Positions 44,929 to 53,462 of a stretch of DNA of 64,000 bases are shown here, one piece after another. The position numbers and the translations under genes are program-made. Where the stretch lies: NCBI RefSeq assembly GCF_002224675.1, contig NZ_NMPZ01000022.1:1-64000 (forward strand), written 5' to 3'. The notes under the pieces are model-generated. The model ran no database searches, was not told the DNA's origin, and saw only the letters and a program-made list of their open reading frames with translations. Source of the DNA: Segatella copri. GTDB taxonomy: Bacteria; Bacteroidota; Bacteroidia; Bacteroidales; Bacteroidaceae. Each line of letters opens with the position of its first letter. Position 1 is the stretch's first letter.

Positions 44929-47130
44929 TCAAGTTCCGATTTCAATTTGCTGTCTTAGCAGGTTGTAATAGTATCCACGCAATTTGACCAATTCTTCGTG
45001 CTTACCCACTTCCACAATCCTGCCTTTGTTCATCACGATGATTTGGTGGGCATGTCTTACGGTACTGAGTCGGTGAGCCACCACGACAACAGTACGATGC
45101 TCGTAGAAACTATGGAGATTCTCAACTATCATACGTTCATTGAAGGTATCGAGCGAATTAGTTGCCCCGTCCAAGAATACATAGCAAGAATCTTTGTAGA
45201 AGGCTCTTGCAATCAAGATACGCTGCTTCTGTCCTTGACTCAGTCCCACTCCATCCCTACCTATCTTGGTGTCATATCCAAGCGGAAGAGTCACGATATA
45301 ATCTTCGATGCAAGCTACTCGTGCAGCCACCTTCACCCTGTCCATATCTACGTCACCATCCCCTACGGCAATGTTACGAGCGATGGTATCTGAGAAGATA
45401 ACGCCATCTTGCATCACGACGCTACACTGACGGCGCCACCACTTCTTGTTGAGCCTATTGATGTTGGTACCACCGATGGAAAGTTCTCCATTTGAGACTG
45501 GATAATATCCCAGCAACAACTTTAAGAGCGTAGTCTTGCCACTACCCGACTCTCCCACGATGGCTGTAGTATGTCCATAGGGTATGAATACACTCACGTC
45601 GTCAAGGGTTTTGTGGCTAGAGTGAGGTTCATACTTGAAGTCCACATGATACAGATCCATTCCATCAGTCTTGTCCTCTATAGAGGTAAGAAGTCCAGAC
45701 TTGTCGTCCTCGCCCTTTTTGAGATGTATCTCATTGATGCGCTCCAAACTGATATTCACATCCTGGAGTGAATAGAAGAGCACCATCAACTGCTCTATTG
45801 GCGAATTGAGCTGACCGATGATGTACTGCACAGCAAGCATCATACCCAGCGTCATCTCCCCATGGATGACAGAGGTGGCAGCCACCACAGTAATAAGGAT
45901 ATTCTTCACCTCGTTGATAAGGATGCTTCCAACCTGCTGAGTCTGCAGAAGTTTAAGCAACTTAGCCTCAACGCCCAACTGGTTTTCCTGCACATGCTCC
46001 CATTCCCTGCATTTGCGCTGTTCACAATCCTGGAGTTTAATTTCCTGCATAGAGGTAATAAACTCGTAAGTTTTGTTCTTATTGATGGATTGTTGCTCAA
46101 AGAACTCATAATCCAACAACTTCCTGCGATGCAAGAACCTTTGCATCCACAATCCATATACGATGCTTCCCAAAAGGAACACGAAGAACACTACTTTATC
46201 ATAAAGGAAGAGCACCACACCGAAGCCCACGAAGGTGATGAGAGAGAAAGCCACATTGAGCGTCTTTTGGGTCAAGAAGCTATTGACACAGTCATGGTCG
46301 CCCATACGCTGCATCAAGTCGCCCATCAACTTGGTATCGAAGAACGACATCGGCAACTTCAACAATTTCTTAAAGAAGTCGCTGAGCAAGGATATGTTGA
46401 TCTTCATGTTAATGCGCAACAACACCCAACTACGAATAAAATCAATGACCGTACGGCTAACAGCGAGCATCAACTGTCCAAGCAAGATGAGCCAAACTAA
46501 GTCGAGTCTCTTATACTTAATGCCCTTGTCCACTATCAACTGGGTAAAGAAAGGAAAAGCCAACTGAATGAAGCTACCAAGAACCAAGCTCAAGAAAATC
46601 AATGCAAAAGACTTGCGATACTTCTTGAAATAGCCCAAGAGGAAACGGAAAAAGTGCTGCTCCCCCTCATTCTCCCACTCCTCTGGCATCTTGTAAGTCA
46701 AGAAATCAGGAGTAGTTTCCACAAAAATGGCAATCCCCTTAAGCGTGCCATCCGTCAACATACTTGCCCAATGACGTTCGAATTCAGCACGAGAATAAGT
46801 TACCAACCCCTTGCCAGGATCGGCGACATAAAACTTGCGCCCCTTCTTTATTTTATATAATACTACAAAATGATTTTGGTTCCACTGTAAGATGCACGGA
46901 AGGACATTAGCCTTCATTTCAAAGACAGAAGCCCTTGCACAATGTGTATGAAGGCCAAGCGTTTTAGCCGCCTCATTCAGTCCAAGCATAAAAACACCCT
47001 GCGGTGTAACAGAACAAAACTTTGACAGAAAATTCAAAGAGTATTTCCTGCCAAAGTACTTACATATCATTTGCATGCAAGCAATACCACATTGCATATT
47101 GTCATGTTGAAGAGTTATTGGAAATTTCAT
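44929..47130 (-). CDS. C39 peptidase-containing ABC exporter
   Basis: Peptide exporter that removes a double-glycine leader and pumps the core out. The 733-residue protein has an N-terminal C39 peptidase with oxyanion Gln8, catalytic Cys14 (MQCGIACM), His87 (NQNHFVVL) and Asp104 (VADPGKG). A six-helix membrane domain (about 165-430) and an ATPase domain follow, with Walker A GESGSGKTT and signature LSQGQKQR. Walker B reads FLDGATNSLD, with Gly655 (codon GGG at 45166-45168) where the catalytic Glu is normally found. The start overlaps the upstream receptor gene by 1 bp (TAATG). It is the last gene of the RiPP-like operon. Confidence 0.92.
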   Translation of the reverse strand: MKFPITLQHDNMQCGIACMQMICKYFGRKYSLNFLSKFCSVTPQGVFMLGLNEAAKTLGLHTHCARASVFEMKANVLPCILQWNQNHFVVLYKIKKGRKFYVADPGKGLVTYSRAEFERHWASMLTDGTLKGIAIFVETTPDFLTYKMPEEWENEGEQHFFRFLLGYFKKYRKSFALIFLSLVLGSFIQLAFPFFTQLIVDKGIKYKRLDLVWLILLGQLMLAVSRTVIDFIRSWVLLRINMKINISLLSDFFKKLLKLPMSFFDTKLMGDLMQRMGDHDCVNSFLTQKTLNVAFSLITFVGFGVVLFLYDKVVFFVFLLGSIVYGLWMQRFLHRRKLLDYEFFEQQSINKNKTYEFITSMQEIKLQDCEQRKCREWEHVQENQLGVEAKLLKLLQTQQVGSILINEVKNILITVVAATSVIHGEMTLGMMLAVQYIIGQLNSPIEQLMVLFYSLQDVNISLERINEIHLKKGEDDKSGLLTSIEDKTDGMDLYHVDFKYEPHSSHKTLDDVSVFIPYGHTTAIVGESGSGKTTLLKLLLGYYPVSNGELSIGGTNINRLNKKWWRRQCSVVMQDGVIFSDTIARNIAVGDGDVDMDRVKVAARVACIEDYIVTLPLGYDTKIGRDGVGLSQGQKQRILIARAFYKDSCYVFLDGATNSLDTFNERMIVENLHSFYEHRTVVVVAHRLSTVRHAHQIIVMNKGRIVEVGKHEELVKLRGYYYNLLRQQIEIGT

Positions 47131-49445
47131 TATAAACGTTTGATTTCAGAGTTGCCTGCACCTGTACCTTTATACTTACTACGAGTGGAATTAAACTTAT
47201 ATCGAAGAGTCAAATTCAAGTTTCTTGTTCCTCTTCTCGCAACTTGCAGCAAAGTCATTTTCTGATTATACAGCAAATCCGCATCCCAATTCTTATATAG
47301 CAAATCATTACCTTGCAATTCCAATGTCAGAGCGTTCTGCAAAAAAGACTTACTGATGCTAACATCCAATACATGCTGTTCTTTTGCCATAAATACATTC
47401 TGTACATTACCCTTGCTTTGATAGCGATAATTCACATTAAACACTATGTCGCAAGGCAATCTAAAAGCATTATTAAAGGTTGCCATAAAAATAGGGCGGT
47501 TGAGTTTATATGACTCCACATCTGTATGAAGAGTAAACCATTGTTTCAACATTGCCAAGTTAGCTTGTGGAGACCAGAAGCCAAACTTTGGTGCCAAACT
47601 GACATAAGCCGTCGCACTCTTTACACTCTTTAGGTTCTTATGATTCACCATAGTGATTGCTTCATTGTCGGGAATCTGTTCTGCCCAATAAATAATGGCA
47701 TCACGAGAATCTTTGTAGTTGACCATGAACTGAATAAATTTCCAAACTCCAGATACCTCAACCATATGGTTCGTTTCATTATTCAGCTGCGGATTACCCT
47801 TTTGTAGGGTGAGACGATTCATATAAACAATGTTGTTGCTCAACTGAGAATATGTTGGACGCTTGGTCTTGATAGAGTAGCTCAATTGCAACATTGCCTT
47901 TCCTATTTTAGCACCATAAGTCAAGCTAGGGAAAATATTATTGAAAGAACGACTCTGCTCTGGGTGATAGATTCCATCATTATAATATCTGAATCTCACA
48001 TCCTCATATCTCAAACCTACCGTAACATTACCTATCGAAGTTAGATGTGAGTATTGCAAGAAAGGACTTACTGTTTGCTCTTCTAGTTTACCATAAGAAT
48101 TAGCAAGTAAATCCGTTCGATTCACTTCATAGTCATCATTTCTATGGGTGTTGATATACTCTGCACCATAAGTAAGCCATCCTCCCAATACAGGAGATGT
48201 CAAAACCAACTTAGAGGCTACCATCTTGTTATCTACCTTATTCTCGGAATCTATCAGACGAGAGTCTTGCTCTTGGCTTATCTCTGTAAAATAACTATAC
48301 ATGCGTTTTTTTGCAAAATACAAGTCGGTATTAAAGTCTATGGTTGTCTTACCAACTCGACCATTATAATAAAAATTCAACTGATGGTCAGGATTGTCTT
48401 TGTTCACTATAGCACTATTAGTCGCTATGTTATCATAGAATTTTTCAGCTACAGTTATTTTACTATTAAATATACTATGCGTTCTTCTATATCCAGGACT
48501 ATTCAATGTATACCTTGCACCAATAGAATGGTTGGCTCTGAAGTCATAGCTGAATCCACCTATAACAAGATGATTTTCCGAACGACGTGTCTGGTAGTTA
48601 CTATTGTTTTGCTTCCAAATTTCACCAACATAGGTAATTTGCTCAAAAGTCGCATCCTGTATGGTCTTCGTATTAGAAAACTTATAGGTTGCGAACACAT
48701 TCAAGCCATCATGACGATAGTTTGTATTCAACTCCTGAATAGTACCACTATATTTATTATACGAATAAAGAGAGCGAGTATCGAAACTAAATCCATCACC
48801 TTTCGCTGGTATTGTCTTTATCTTGATGACAGCATTGACAGAAGCACCATAAATTGCACCAGGAGCCTGGATAACCTCTATACTTTTAACAGCACTAGAC
48901 TTTAGGTTGTCCAATTCATTCACATCAAGCACTTTTCTGTTATTGATATAAATGAGCGGAGTACCTTTTCCCAACACCTCATAAACATCCCCTCTTTTGA
49001 TAATTCCAGGCACATGCTTCAATACATCTTCTGCCGTACCCATTCTGCTGAGCACGGTACCATCAACATGGGTCAACAAGCCTTCATTGGTCATTTTGTA
49101 TTGAGAACGAAGACCTTTCACCACGACTTCATTTAAAATCTTGGCATCTTCTTCCAAGCAAATCGGCTTACCTTGATAATTTTTCAGCTCTTCATAAATT
49201 GTTCTATACCCTATAGAAGACACTTTCAACATCATATCTTTATTAGAAGATTGCAATTCAAAACTTCCATCCTCTTTCGTCACAGAACCTGCAATAAAAG
49301 CAGAATCACCCTTGGATATCAGAAGTACATTTGCAAAAGCAATAGGTATCCCCTTATTATCAACGACCTTACCCTTCAGATTTTGAGACATAGCTTGTAA
49401 TACAAAAACAGCCATCAACAGTACTGCAAAAATTCGCTTTTCCAT
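47130..49445 (-). CDS. Outer membrane beta-barrel receptor (TonB-dependent-like)
   Basis: Outer-membrane protein of 771 residues with a signal peptide (about 1-20), a carboxypeptidase-regulatory-like domain (GKVVDNKGIPIAFANVLL, about 24-100), and a plug-like domain (about 105-210, including VLKHVPGIIKRGDVYEVLG and VIQAPGAIYGASVNAVI). A large barrel of the OMP_b-brl_3 type follows. It ends ...GNSEIKRL rather than in an aromatic residue. Between the arginase and the exporter in one operon, it may give the peptide a way across the outer membrane or sense it; direction of transport is not clear. Confidence 0.82.
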   Translation of the reverse strand: MEKRIFAVLLMAVFVLQAMSQNLKGKVVDNKGIPIAFANVLLISKGDSAFIAGSVTKEDGSFELQSSNKDMMLKVSSIGYRTIYEELKNYQGKPICLEEDAKILNEVVVKGLRSQYKMTNEGLLTHVDGTVLSRMGTAEDVLKHVPGIIKRGDVYEVLGKGTPLIYINNRKVLDVNELDNLKSSAVKSIEVIQAPGAIYGASVNAVIKIKTIPAKGDGFSFDTRSLYSYNKYSGTIQELNTNYRHDGLNVFATYKFSNTKTIQDATFEQITYVGEIWKQNNSNYQTRRSENHLVIGGFSYDFRANHSIGARYTLNSPGYRRTHSIFNSKITVAEKFYDNIATNSAIVNKDNPDHQLNFYYNGRVGKTTIDFNTDLYFAKKRMYSYFTEISQEQDSRLIDSENKVDNKMVASKLVLTSPVLGGWLTYGAEYINTHRNDDYEVNRTDLLANSYGKLEEQTVSPFLQYSHLTSIGNVTVGLRYEDVRFRYYNDGIYHPEQSRSFNNIFPSLTYGAKIGKAMLQLSYSIKTKRPTYSQLSNNIVYMNRLTLQKGNPQLNNETNHMVEVSGVWKFIQFMVNYKDSRDAIIYWAEQIPDNEAITMVNHKNLKSVKSATAYVSLAPKFGFWSPQANLAMLKQWFTLHTDVESYKLNRPIFMATFNNAFRLPCDIVFNVNYRYQSKGNVQNVFMAKEQHVLDVSISKSFLQNALTLELQGNDLLYKNWDADLLYNQKMTLLQVARRGTRNLNLTLRYKFNSTRSKYKGTGAGNSEIKRL

Positions 49446-49458
49446 TTCAAATGTTATT

Positions 49459-50664
49459 TTATAGTTTTATCAATCCTAATAAATGCAGCATAAGTTTCAT
49501 CACCAACTGCGTTGTCATATATGACGAATCTAGATATAAATTGGTTTCAACAATATCTATTCCTAATATTTTTTTGTTTTTTAATATTTTCGATAAGAAT
49601 GCAAAAGTCTCTTCATAGAATCCTCCATCAATCATTTTAGAAGCTGTTCCTGGAGCTATGCTTGGATCAAAGAAATCTACATCAAACGAAAGATAGACAT
49701 AATCTTTTCTTTCCATCAAACATTGGCAAGCAGCGTTCTCGGATCGCATTTCAGATAAAGAAATTTGCTTGCATTTTGGGTTCTCCACAAAGAAAGGCTC
49801 CCTAACTCCTATTTGGATAATTTCCTTAACCTTATCCAATCCTGCACAAAAAGACATGACCGTTGCATGATTCAACATCTCACTTTCAGAACTTTGATAA
49901 ACCTGAAGATAGTCAGAATCACTCAAATCTGAATGGGCATCAAAATGCAGCACCAAGAAAGATGGATTGTTCGTACTAATGCCCTTCAATATGGGATAGG
50001 TTATCGAGTGGTCTCCCCCTATACAAAAAGGAACATTCCCCATTTCTACAACTCTAGAAATAACATTCGTTATTCTATCATAATAACTCACGCAACTATC
50101 TCCTGTTGCATAAAAAACATCCCCCACATCATACATTTTTTCCATATTGTTGTAGAAAATATCTCTAAGAAAACTCTGATGGAAAAACGAACTATTGACT
50201 TTTTTGTGTTTTATCCCTAATGGGAAAAAACTACTTGTCGCCTTTCTTAATGTGCGGGGAGCGTCTTTGCACCTTGCATCTACATCATTACCACCTCCAA
50301 AAGGAATTCCTATCAGAGATATTTGATGTTGTTTGCTGTATAAACATCCACTTTTTATTCCAAAGAAAGTTGGATGTTGAGGTACTAATTCACAAAAAAC
50401 ATCCGACAACTTAGACACAATCATCTTACTATTCACTAAGTTTTGCAAAGTTAGCTCTACCTGCGTTTTATCCAAAGAGTCCTTCAACATCCTTTCCACT
50501 AAGGTTTCTCTCTGTCTCCAATCACTACAGAACTCCAGTAAATCATGCAAGTACGCAGATATGCGGAAACTCTTGCCAGAAATGACATTTACCATCTCAT
50601 AAGAACCATTTTTTAATTGGCCCTTAAAAGCAAATGATTTTTTATATTTAATACTACTTTCCAT
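49459..50664 (-). CDS. Arginase-family enzyme with N-terminal extra domain (candidate peptide arginase)
   Basis: Ureohydrolase-fold enzyme of 401 residues. All manganese ligands are in place: His219 in GGDHS, Asp242, His244 and Asp246 in FDAHSD, Asp328 and Asp330 in SFDVDFFDP. Unlike free-arginine enzymes, it carries about 95 extra N-terminal residues predicted as a small helical/beta unit (FAFKGQLKNGSYEMVNVISG, then SAYLHDLLEFCSDWR), similar in outline to PqqD-like leader-binding domains. Arginase-fold enzymes that convert Arg to Orn in ribosomal peptides are known (OspR). In this operon a peptide substrate is likely; the second small peptide has Arg32 and Arg40. Confidence 0.85.
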   Translation of the reverse strand: MESSIKYKKSFAFKGQLKNGSYEMVNVISGKSFRISAYLHDLLEFCSDWRQRETLVERMLKDSLDKTQVELTLQNLVNSKMIVSKLSDVFCELVPQHPTFFGIKSGCLYSKQHQISLIGIPFGGGNDVDARCKDAPRTLRKATSSFFPLGIKHKKVNSSFFHQSFLRDIFYNNMEKMYDVGDVFYATGDSCVSYYDRITNVISRVVEMGNVPFCIGGDHSITYPILKGISTNNPSFLVLHFDAHSDLSDSDYLQVYQSSESEMLNHATVMSFCAGLDKVKEIIQIGVREPFFVENPKCKQISLSEMRSENAACQCLMERKDYVYLSFDVDFFDPSIAPGTASKMIDGGFYEETFAFLSKILKNKKILGIDIVETNLYLDSSYMTTQLVMKLMLHLLGLIKL

Positions 50665-50671
50665 AACGTAA

Positions 50672-51712
50672 CTAAATCAAAATTTGACTTTTCTGTAAAT
50701 CAAGTGCCAACATCGGCTTGCCGATATTAGATACATCAATTGAGCAATCATGACTATGTAAAGTATAAAGCAGATCAAAAAGACCTTTTGACAACTTAAC
50801 CTTTGTTGAGTTTGCCTTATCATATAAATACTGAGTATCTGTAATCACAAAATCATATCGCTCACTATTAAAACGCTTAATCGGCTCACTGCTAGTTGTA
50901 ACCTTAGTCTCATTATGCTTATACTTGAAAAAAGAATTAACATAACACCAACCTTCCCATTGAGCAATGTCATTTTTCATATACTCACAAAAAAAACTCC
51001 ACATATTCCTTATTCCACATTCCCTAGAAGAGATTGCAGGAAAGAGTTCTATATAGGGTTCTTTATTACAAACATCTCCTAAAGTCGCCAAGACTGGCAT
51101 TACATCTAAAGACAATTTATCCGCCAAGAATTGCACACCTTTCCGTATTTTTATGGTCTCATGAAAGAAGTGAAAATCCTCCAACTTTTCATCATTCCGA
51201 CTCATTCCCCCTATTCCTGAATTTCCATCCAAGTATATCAACAAAGAATACCCAAACCGAACATATTTAAATAAGGATATAAGCCCAGAACGTTTTTCGA
51301 CATTTACAAATACTAAATTCGTTCTATCGTCAACCAAATCAGACAAAGATTGCTCGAAACTATCTTTTTGTGTATCATACACTCTTTGCGTGACAGGAAC
51401 ACACAAACTTATCCCCCTAGAAAGCAAATAACGACCTATAGCCTTGTAAGGACCATAATGCATAGTTGCAAAAATGCAGGGCGTACCGACTTCAACATTT
51501 CCATTTTTACAAGTCATAATTGGAGCATGGCAAGCATCGTACATGTCACCCACGTGCTCTGCAAAAAACAACCGCTTAAACATATCGACAGTTCCTTCTT
51601 TTCCTACGCACCTCTTTATATTAGAGCAGAAAAGCAAATAATTCTCTCGCTGAACATGGTTCAAATCTGTGTCGACCCCATTCAGGTATTCTAGTTTTTC
51701 GAATATTTCCAT
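50672..51712 (-). CDS. LPLAT-superfamily acyltransferase-like protein
   Basis: Protein of 346 residues with the LpxL-like layout: ATMHYGPYKAIGRYLLSRG (His85), a RSGLISLFKY-like stretch, and LLIYLDGNSG where lipid A acyltransferases carry their D-G motif. At the usual H-x4-D/E position the acid is replaced by Lys90, so the catalytic dyad is not canonical. No clear N-terminal membrane helix is present, in contrast to LpxL. Its stop is 8 bp from the arginase start. It could acylate the peptide or be a degenerate, non-catalytic partner; I cannot tell. Confidence 0.68.
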   Translation of the reverse strand: MEIFEKLEYLNGVDTDLNHVQRENYLLFCSNIKRCVGKEGTVDMFKRLFFAEHVGDMYDACHAPIMTCKNGNVEVGTPCIFATMHYGPYKAIGRYLLSRGISLCVPVTQRVYDTQKDSFEQSLSDLVDDRTNLVFVNVEKRSGLISLFKYVRFGYSLLIYLDGNSGIGGMSRNDEKLEDFHFFHETIKIRKGVQFLADKLSLDVMPVLATLGDVCNKEPYIELFPAISSRECGIRNMWSFFCEYMKNDIAQWEGWCYVNSFFKYKHNETKVTTSSEPIKRFNSERYDFVITDTQYLYDKANSTKVKLSKGLFDLLYTLHSHDCSIDVSNIGKPMLALDLQKSQILI

Positions 51713-51713
51713 A

Positions 51714-52832
51714 CTAATAACCTTCTTTAATTTTATTCATAGAACACAATTTAAACATTGACAAAACTAACTTGTAAAAACCATAGCAACAAGCCACACT
51801 CACAATAAAAGATTTTAAATATTGCAACGTAAAATATGGAGAATGCAAGTCCATAATAAAACTCACAACATACTCTAATAATTTTAGCGCAATATACCCT
51901 CTAAAGAACCAATTCAAAATGGCAAATTGCAGAATTGGCAAGCTAAACCGCCCCTGCTTGTCTTTCCATCTAAAATTATCTGCCTTTTCTATCAAATTAG
52001 GTATGTCAAAGAGGTCAGAATACACCCAATAGCCATCATTTCTAAAAAATGGCAGCAATGAGTACAATATCACCAACGTATTTGACAGTATTAAGTATCT
52101 CAAATAGTTTTCCGAAGCGGAGTTTGCCCCCAAAACATATCCACTCATAAGCAGCACATTAACAATGAGTTGAAAATATACACCTCCTGCATTTACAACT
52201 AGCCTTTTTCGCCTCGGTAGCAACCAAGATTTCGTCACATCACTAAACAGAACAGGAAATATTAAATAAAAACCAAACCCTATTTTTCCAGGTTGTATTC
52301 CATGCCGAAGCGAGGCTGTGGAATGCCCCAGTTCATGCAAAAGGACAAAGGCATTACTCAACATAAACAAAATAAGGAAGTCTCCTAACGAAAAGGACAA
52401 TAAACTTAAACTAATCCCATCCTTATCTATCAATACAAAGAATAGGATGTTTACGATAGAAGCCAGTACAAAAACTAACCAAAATATCTTTACCCCAAAT
52501 AGCACCTTAAACAACCGTGATACTGCGACCACCAATGAACTTCTCAACAAGGTATGCTGAAACTTAATATAACTATTATTCACAGTGCTAACTGTAGTAG
52601 ATATCTTTCTAATAAAAGACTGGAAAGAATCTACGATATTTTGCTTATCGTTACAATCTAGATTATAGAATTGCTCCAAATTACCAACAGCCTCTTCTAA
52701 TGTTGCATCTTTTTTCAAAGATGATAATATAAGATAGAAACATTCGTTAATAGCGTAAGCCTTTCCATTAGCTACTGCAACAAACTGCTGTTCTCTATGA
52801 GAAACCTCAATCATATCATAAATTCTTTCCAT
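51714..52832 (-). CDS. PqqD-like/M50 membrane metalloprotease
   Basis: Site-2-protease-type membrane enzyme, 372 residues from the ATG at 52832 (an in-frame TTG at 52841 would add three residues). Residues 1-75 look like a PqqD-type leader-recognition domain (FVAVANGKAYAINECFYLIL, then LEEAVGNLEQFY). The membrane part has the zinc motif LLHELGHS (His166, Glu167, His170) and the later FPVLFSDVTKSW with a possible third ligand, Asp198, as in YydH-like proteases of epipeptide clusters. Its 3' end is within 2 bp of the acyltransferase start. It may trim one of the peptides or cut another substrate in the membrane. Confidence 0.82.
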   Translation of the reverse strand: MERIYDMIEVSHREQQFVAVANGKAYAINECFYLILSSLKKDATLEEAVGNLEQFYNLDCNDKQNIVDSFQSFIRKISTTVSTVNNSYIKFQHTLLRSSLVVAVSRLFKVLFGVKIFWLVFVLASIVNILFFVLIDKDGISLSLLSFSLGDFLILFMLSNAFVLLHELGHSTASLRHGIQPGKIGFGFYLIFPVLFSDVTKSWLLPRRKRLVVNAGGVYFQLIVNVLLMSGYVLGANSASENYLRYLILSNTLVILYSLLPFFRNDGYWVYSDLFDIPNLIEKADNFRWKDKQGRFSLPILQFAILNWFFRGYIALKLLEYVVSFIMDLHSPYFTLQYLKSFIVSVACCYGFYKLVLSMFKLCSMNKIKEGY

Positions 52833-52856
52833 ATCTTTCAACTTACTTCGTTAACA

Positions 52857-52979
52857 TTAACGCTGAACGTCACCCAAGTTGCAACGGATCACATCACTAG
52901 CGGCAATCTGTGCCATTTCTAAACGATCCTCAAGCTCCTCGAACTTTAGATCAATAGACTTGTTCAATTCTTTAACCAT
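52857..52979 (-). CDS. Small candidate RiPP precursor 2 (40 aa)
   Basis: Forty-codon gene between the double-glycine peptide and the protease, ATG to TAA. The peptide starts MVKELNKSIDLKFEELEDRL, a leader-like acidic helix, and ends in a small region with one Cys and two Arg: SDVIRCNLGDVQR (Arg32, Cys33, Arg40). It has no double glycine. Its Arg residues make it the better substrate candidate for the arginase-like enzyme. It lies 25 bp before the protease gene in the same direction. Size, position and leader-like charge support a real gene; function is inferred. Confidence 0.6.
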   Translation of the reverse strand: MVKELNKSIDLKFEELEDRLEMAQIAASDVIRCNLGDVQR

Positions 52980-53034
52980 ATTTTTTATTTTTAAATTAAT
53001 AAATGTTCATTAACTCTATTCTTAAAACTAGCGA

Positions 53035-53160
53035 TTACACGAATATAATATCGTCATCATCACCTTCATCATCTGGCAAATATACTTTTGTGCCATCTGG
53101 TAAATAATACCATCCACCTCCCATGATGTTTGCCATTCCTTCTTTGTCCAATGCTTCCAT
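53035..53160 (-). CDS. Double-glycine leader peptide, candidate RiPP precursor 1 (41 aa)
   Basis: First gene of the operon, 41 codons from ATG to TAA. The leader MEALDKEGMANIMGG fits the double-glycine pattern, with Leu at -12, Met at -7, Ile at -4 and Gly-Gly at -2/-1. The C39 exporter encoded by the last gene should cut after Gly15. The core (residues 16-41) has an internal repeat, YYLPDG and VYLPDD, then an Asp-rich run and the end DIIFV. It contains no Cys, Ser or Arg, one Thr and one Lys. Bactericidal or signalling role is open. Confidence 0.72.
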   Translation of the reverse strand: MEALDKEGMANIMGGGWYYLPDGTKVYLPDDEGDDDDIIFV

Positions 53161-53195
53161 TTTTCTACTTTTTAATTGTTTTTGTTTTACGGCTG

Positions 53196-53203
53196 CAAAG
53201 GTA
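53196..53203 (-). promoter_or_regulatory. -7 element of the RiPP-like operon
   Basis: CAAAGGTA on the plus strand reads TACCTTTG. It is 35 nt before the ATG at 53160. No TTTG -33 element is found at the usual spacing; a CTAAT box occupies that position, suggesting activator dependence. Confidence 0.6.
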
Positions 53204-53225
53204 CAAACATTTTTGCTAAAGATTT

Positions 53226-53274
53226 CTAATATAAACCTAATGCTTTTCTAATATTTTATTAGCATTTTCATTAG
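53226..53274. promoter_or_regulatory. CTAAT/ATTAG box array (possible response-regulator site)
   Basis: CTAAT occurs at 53226-53230, 53237-53241 and 53248-53252, exactly 11 bp apart, and inverted ATTAG copies at 53258-53262 and 53270-53274. The first lies where the -33 element of the RiPP-like operon should be. Direct repeats about one helical turn apart are typical for OmpR-type regulators, one of which is encoded next door. Confidence 0.6.
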
Positions 53275-53408
53275 AAGCAATTATACATTATTATAATAGC
53301 TTAACCTGCATATTTCATACAAAAGAAGTTTTACGCACACTGGGCAAACACAAAATAACCTTCATTTTTTAATTAATACGCAATATTCAGGTTAAAATCT
53401 TACTAAAG

Positions 53409-53440
53409 TTTGGCTATTCCATTTATTTTCGTTACTTTTG
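53409..53440 (+). promoter_or_regulatory. Promoter of the histidine kinase gene
   Basis: TTTG (53409-53412) is followed after 20 bp by TACTTTTG (53433-53440), a full consensus. The leader before the ATG at 53463 is about 18 nt. The remaining gap to the divergent operon (53275-53408) is AT-rich and shows no gene. Confidence 0.7.
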
Positions 53441-53462
53441 CACTCAAATAGTATAAATTACG

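Noticed and set aside
44929..53203. Radical SAM, lanthionine or YcaO enzyme in the cluster
   Set aside because: Searched all frames of this stretch; none has the CxxxCxxC, LanM/LanB or YcaO patterns.
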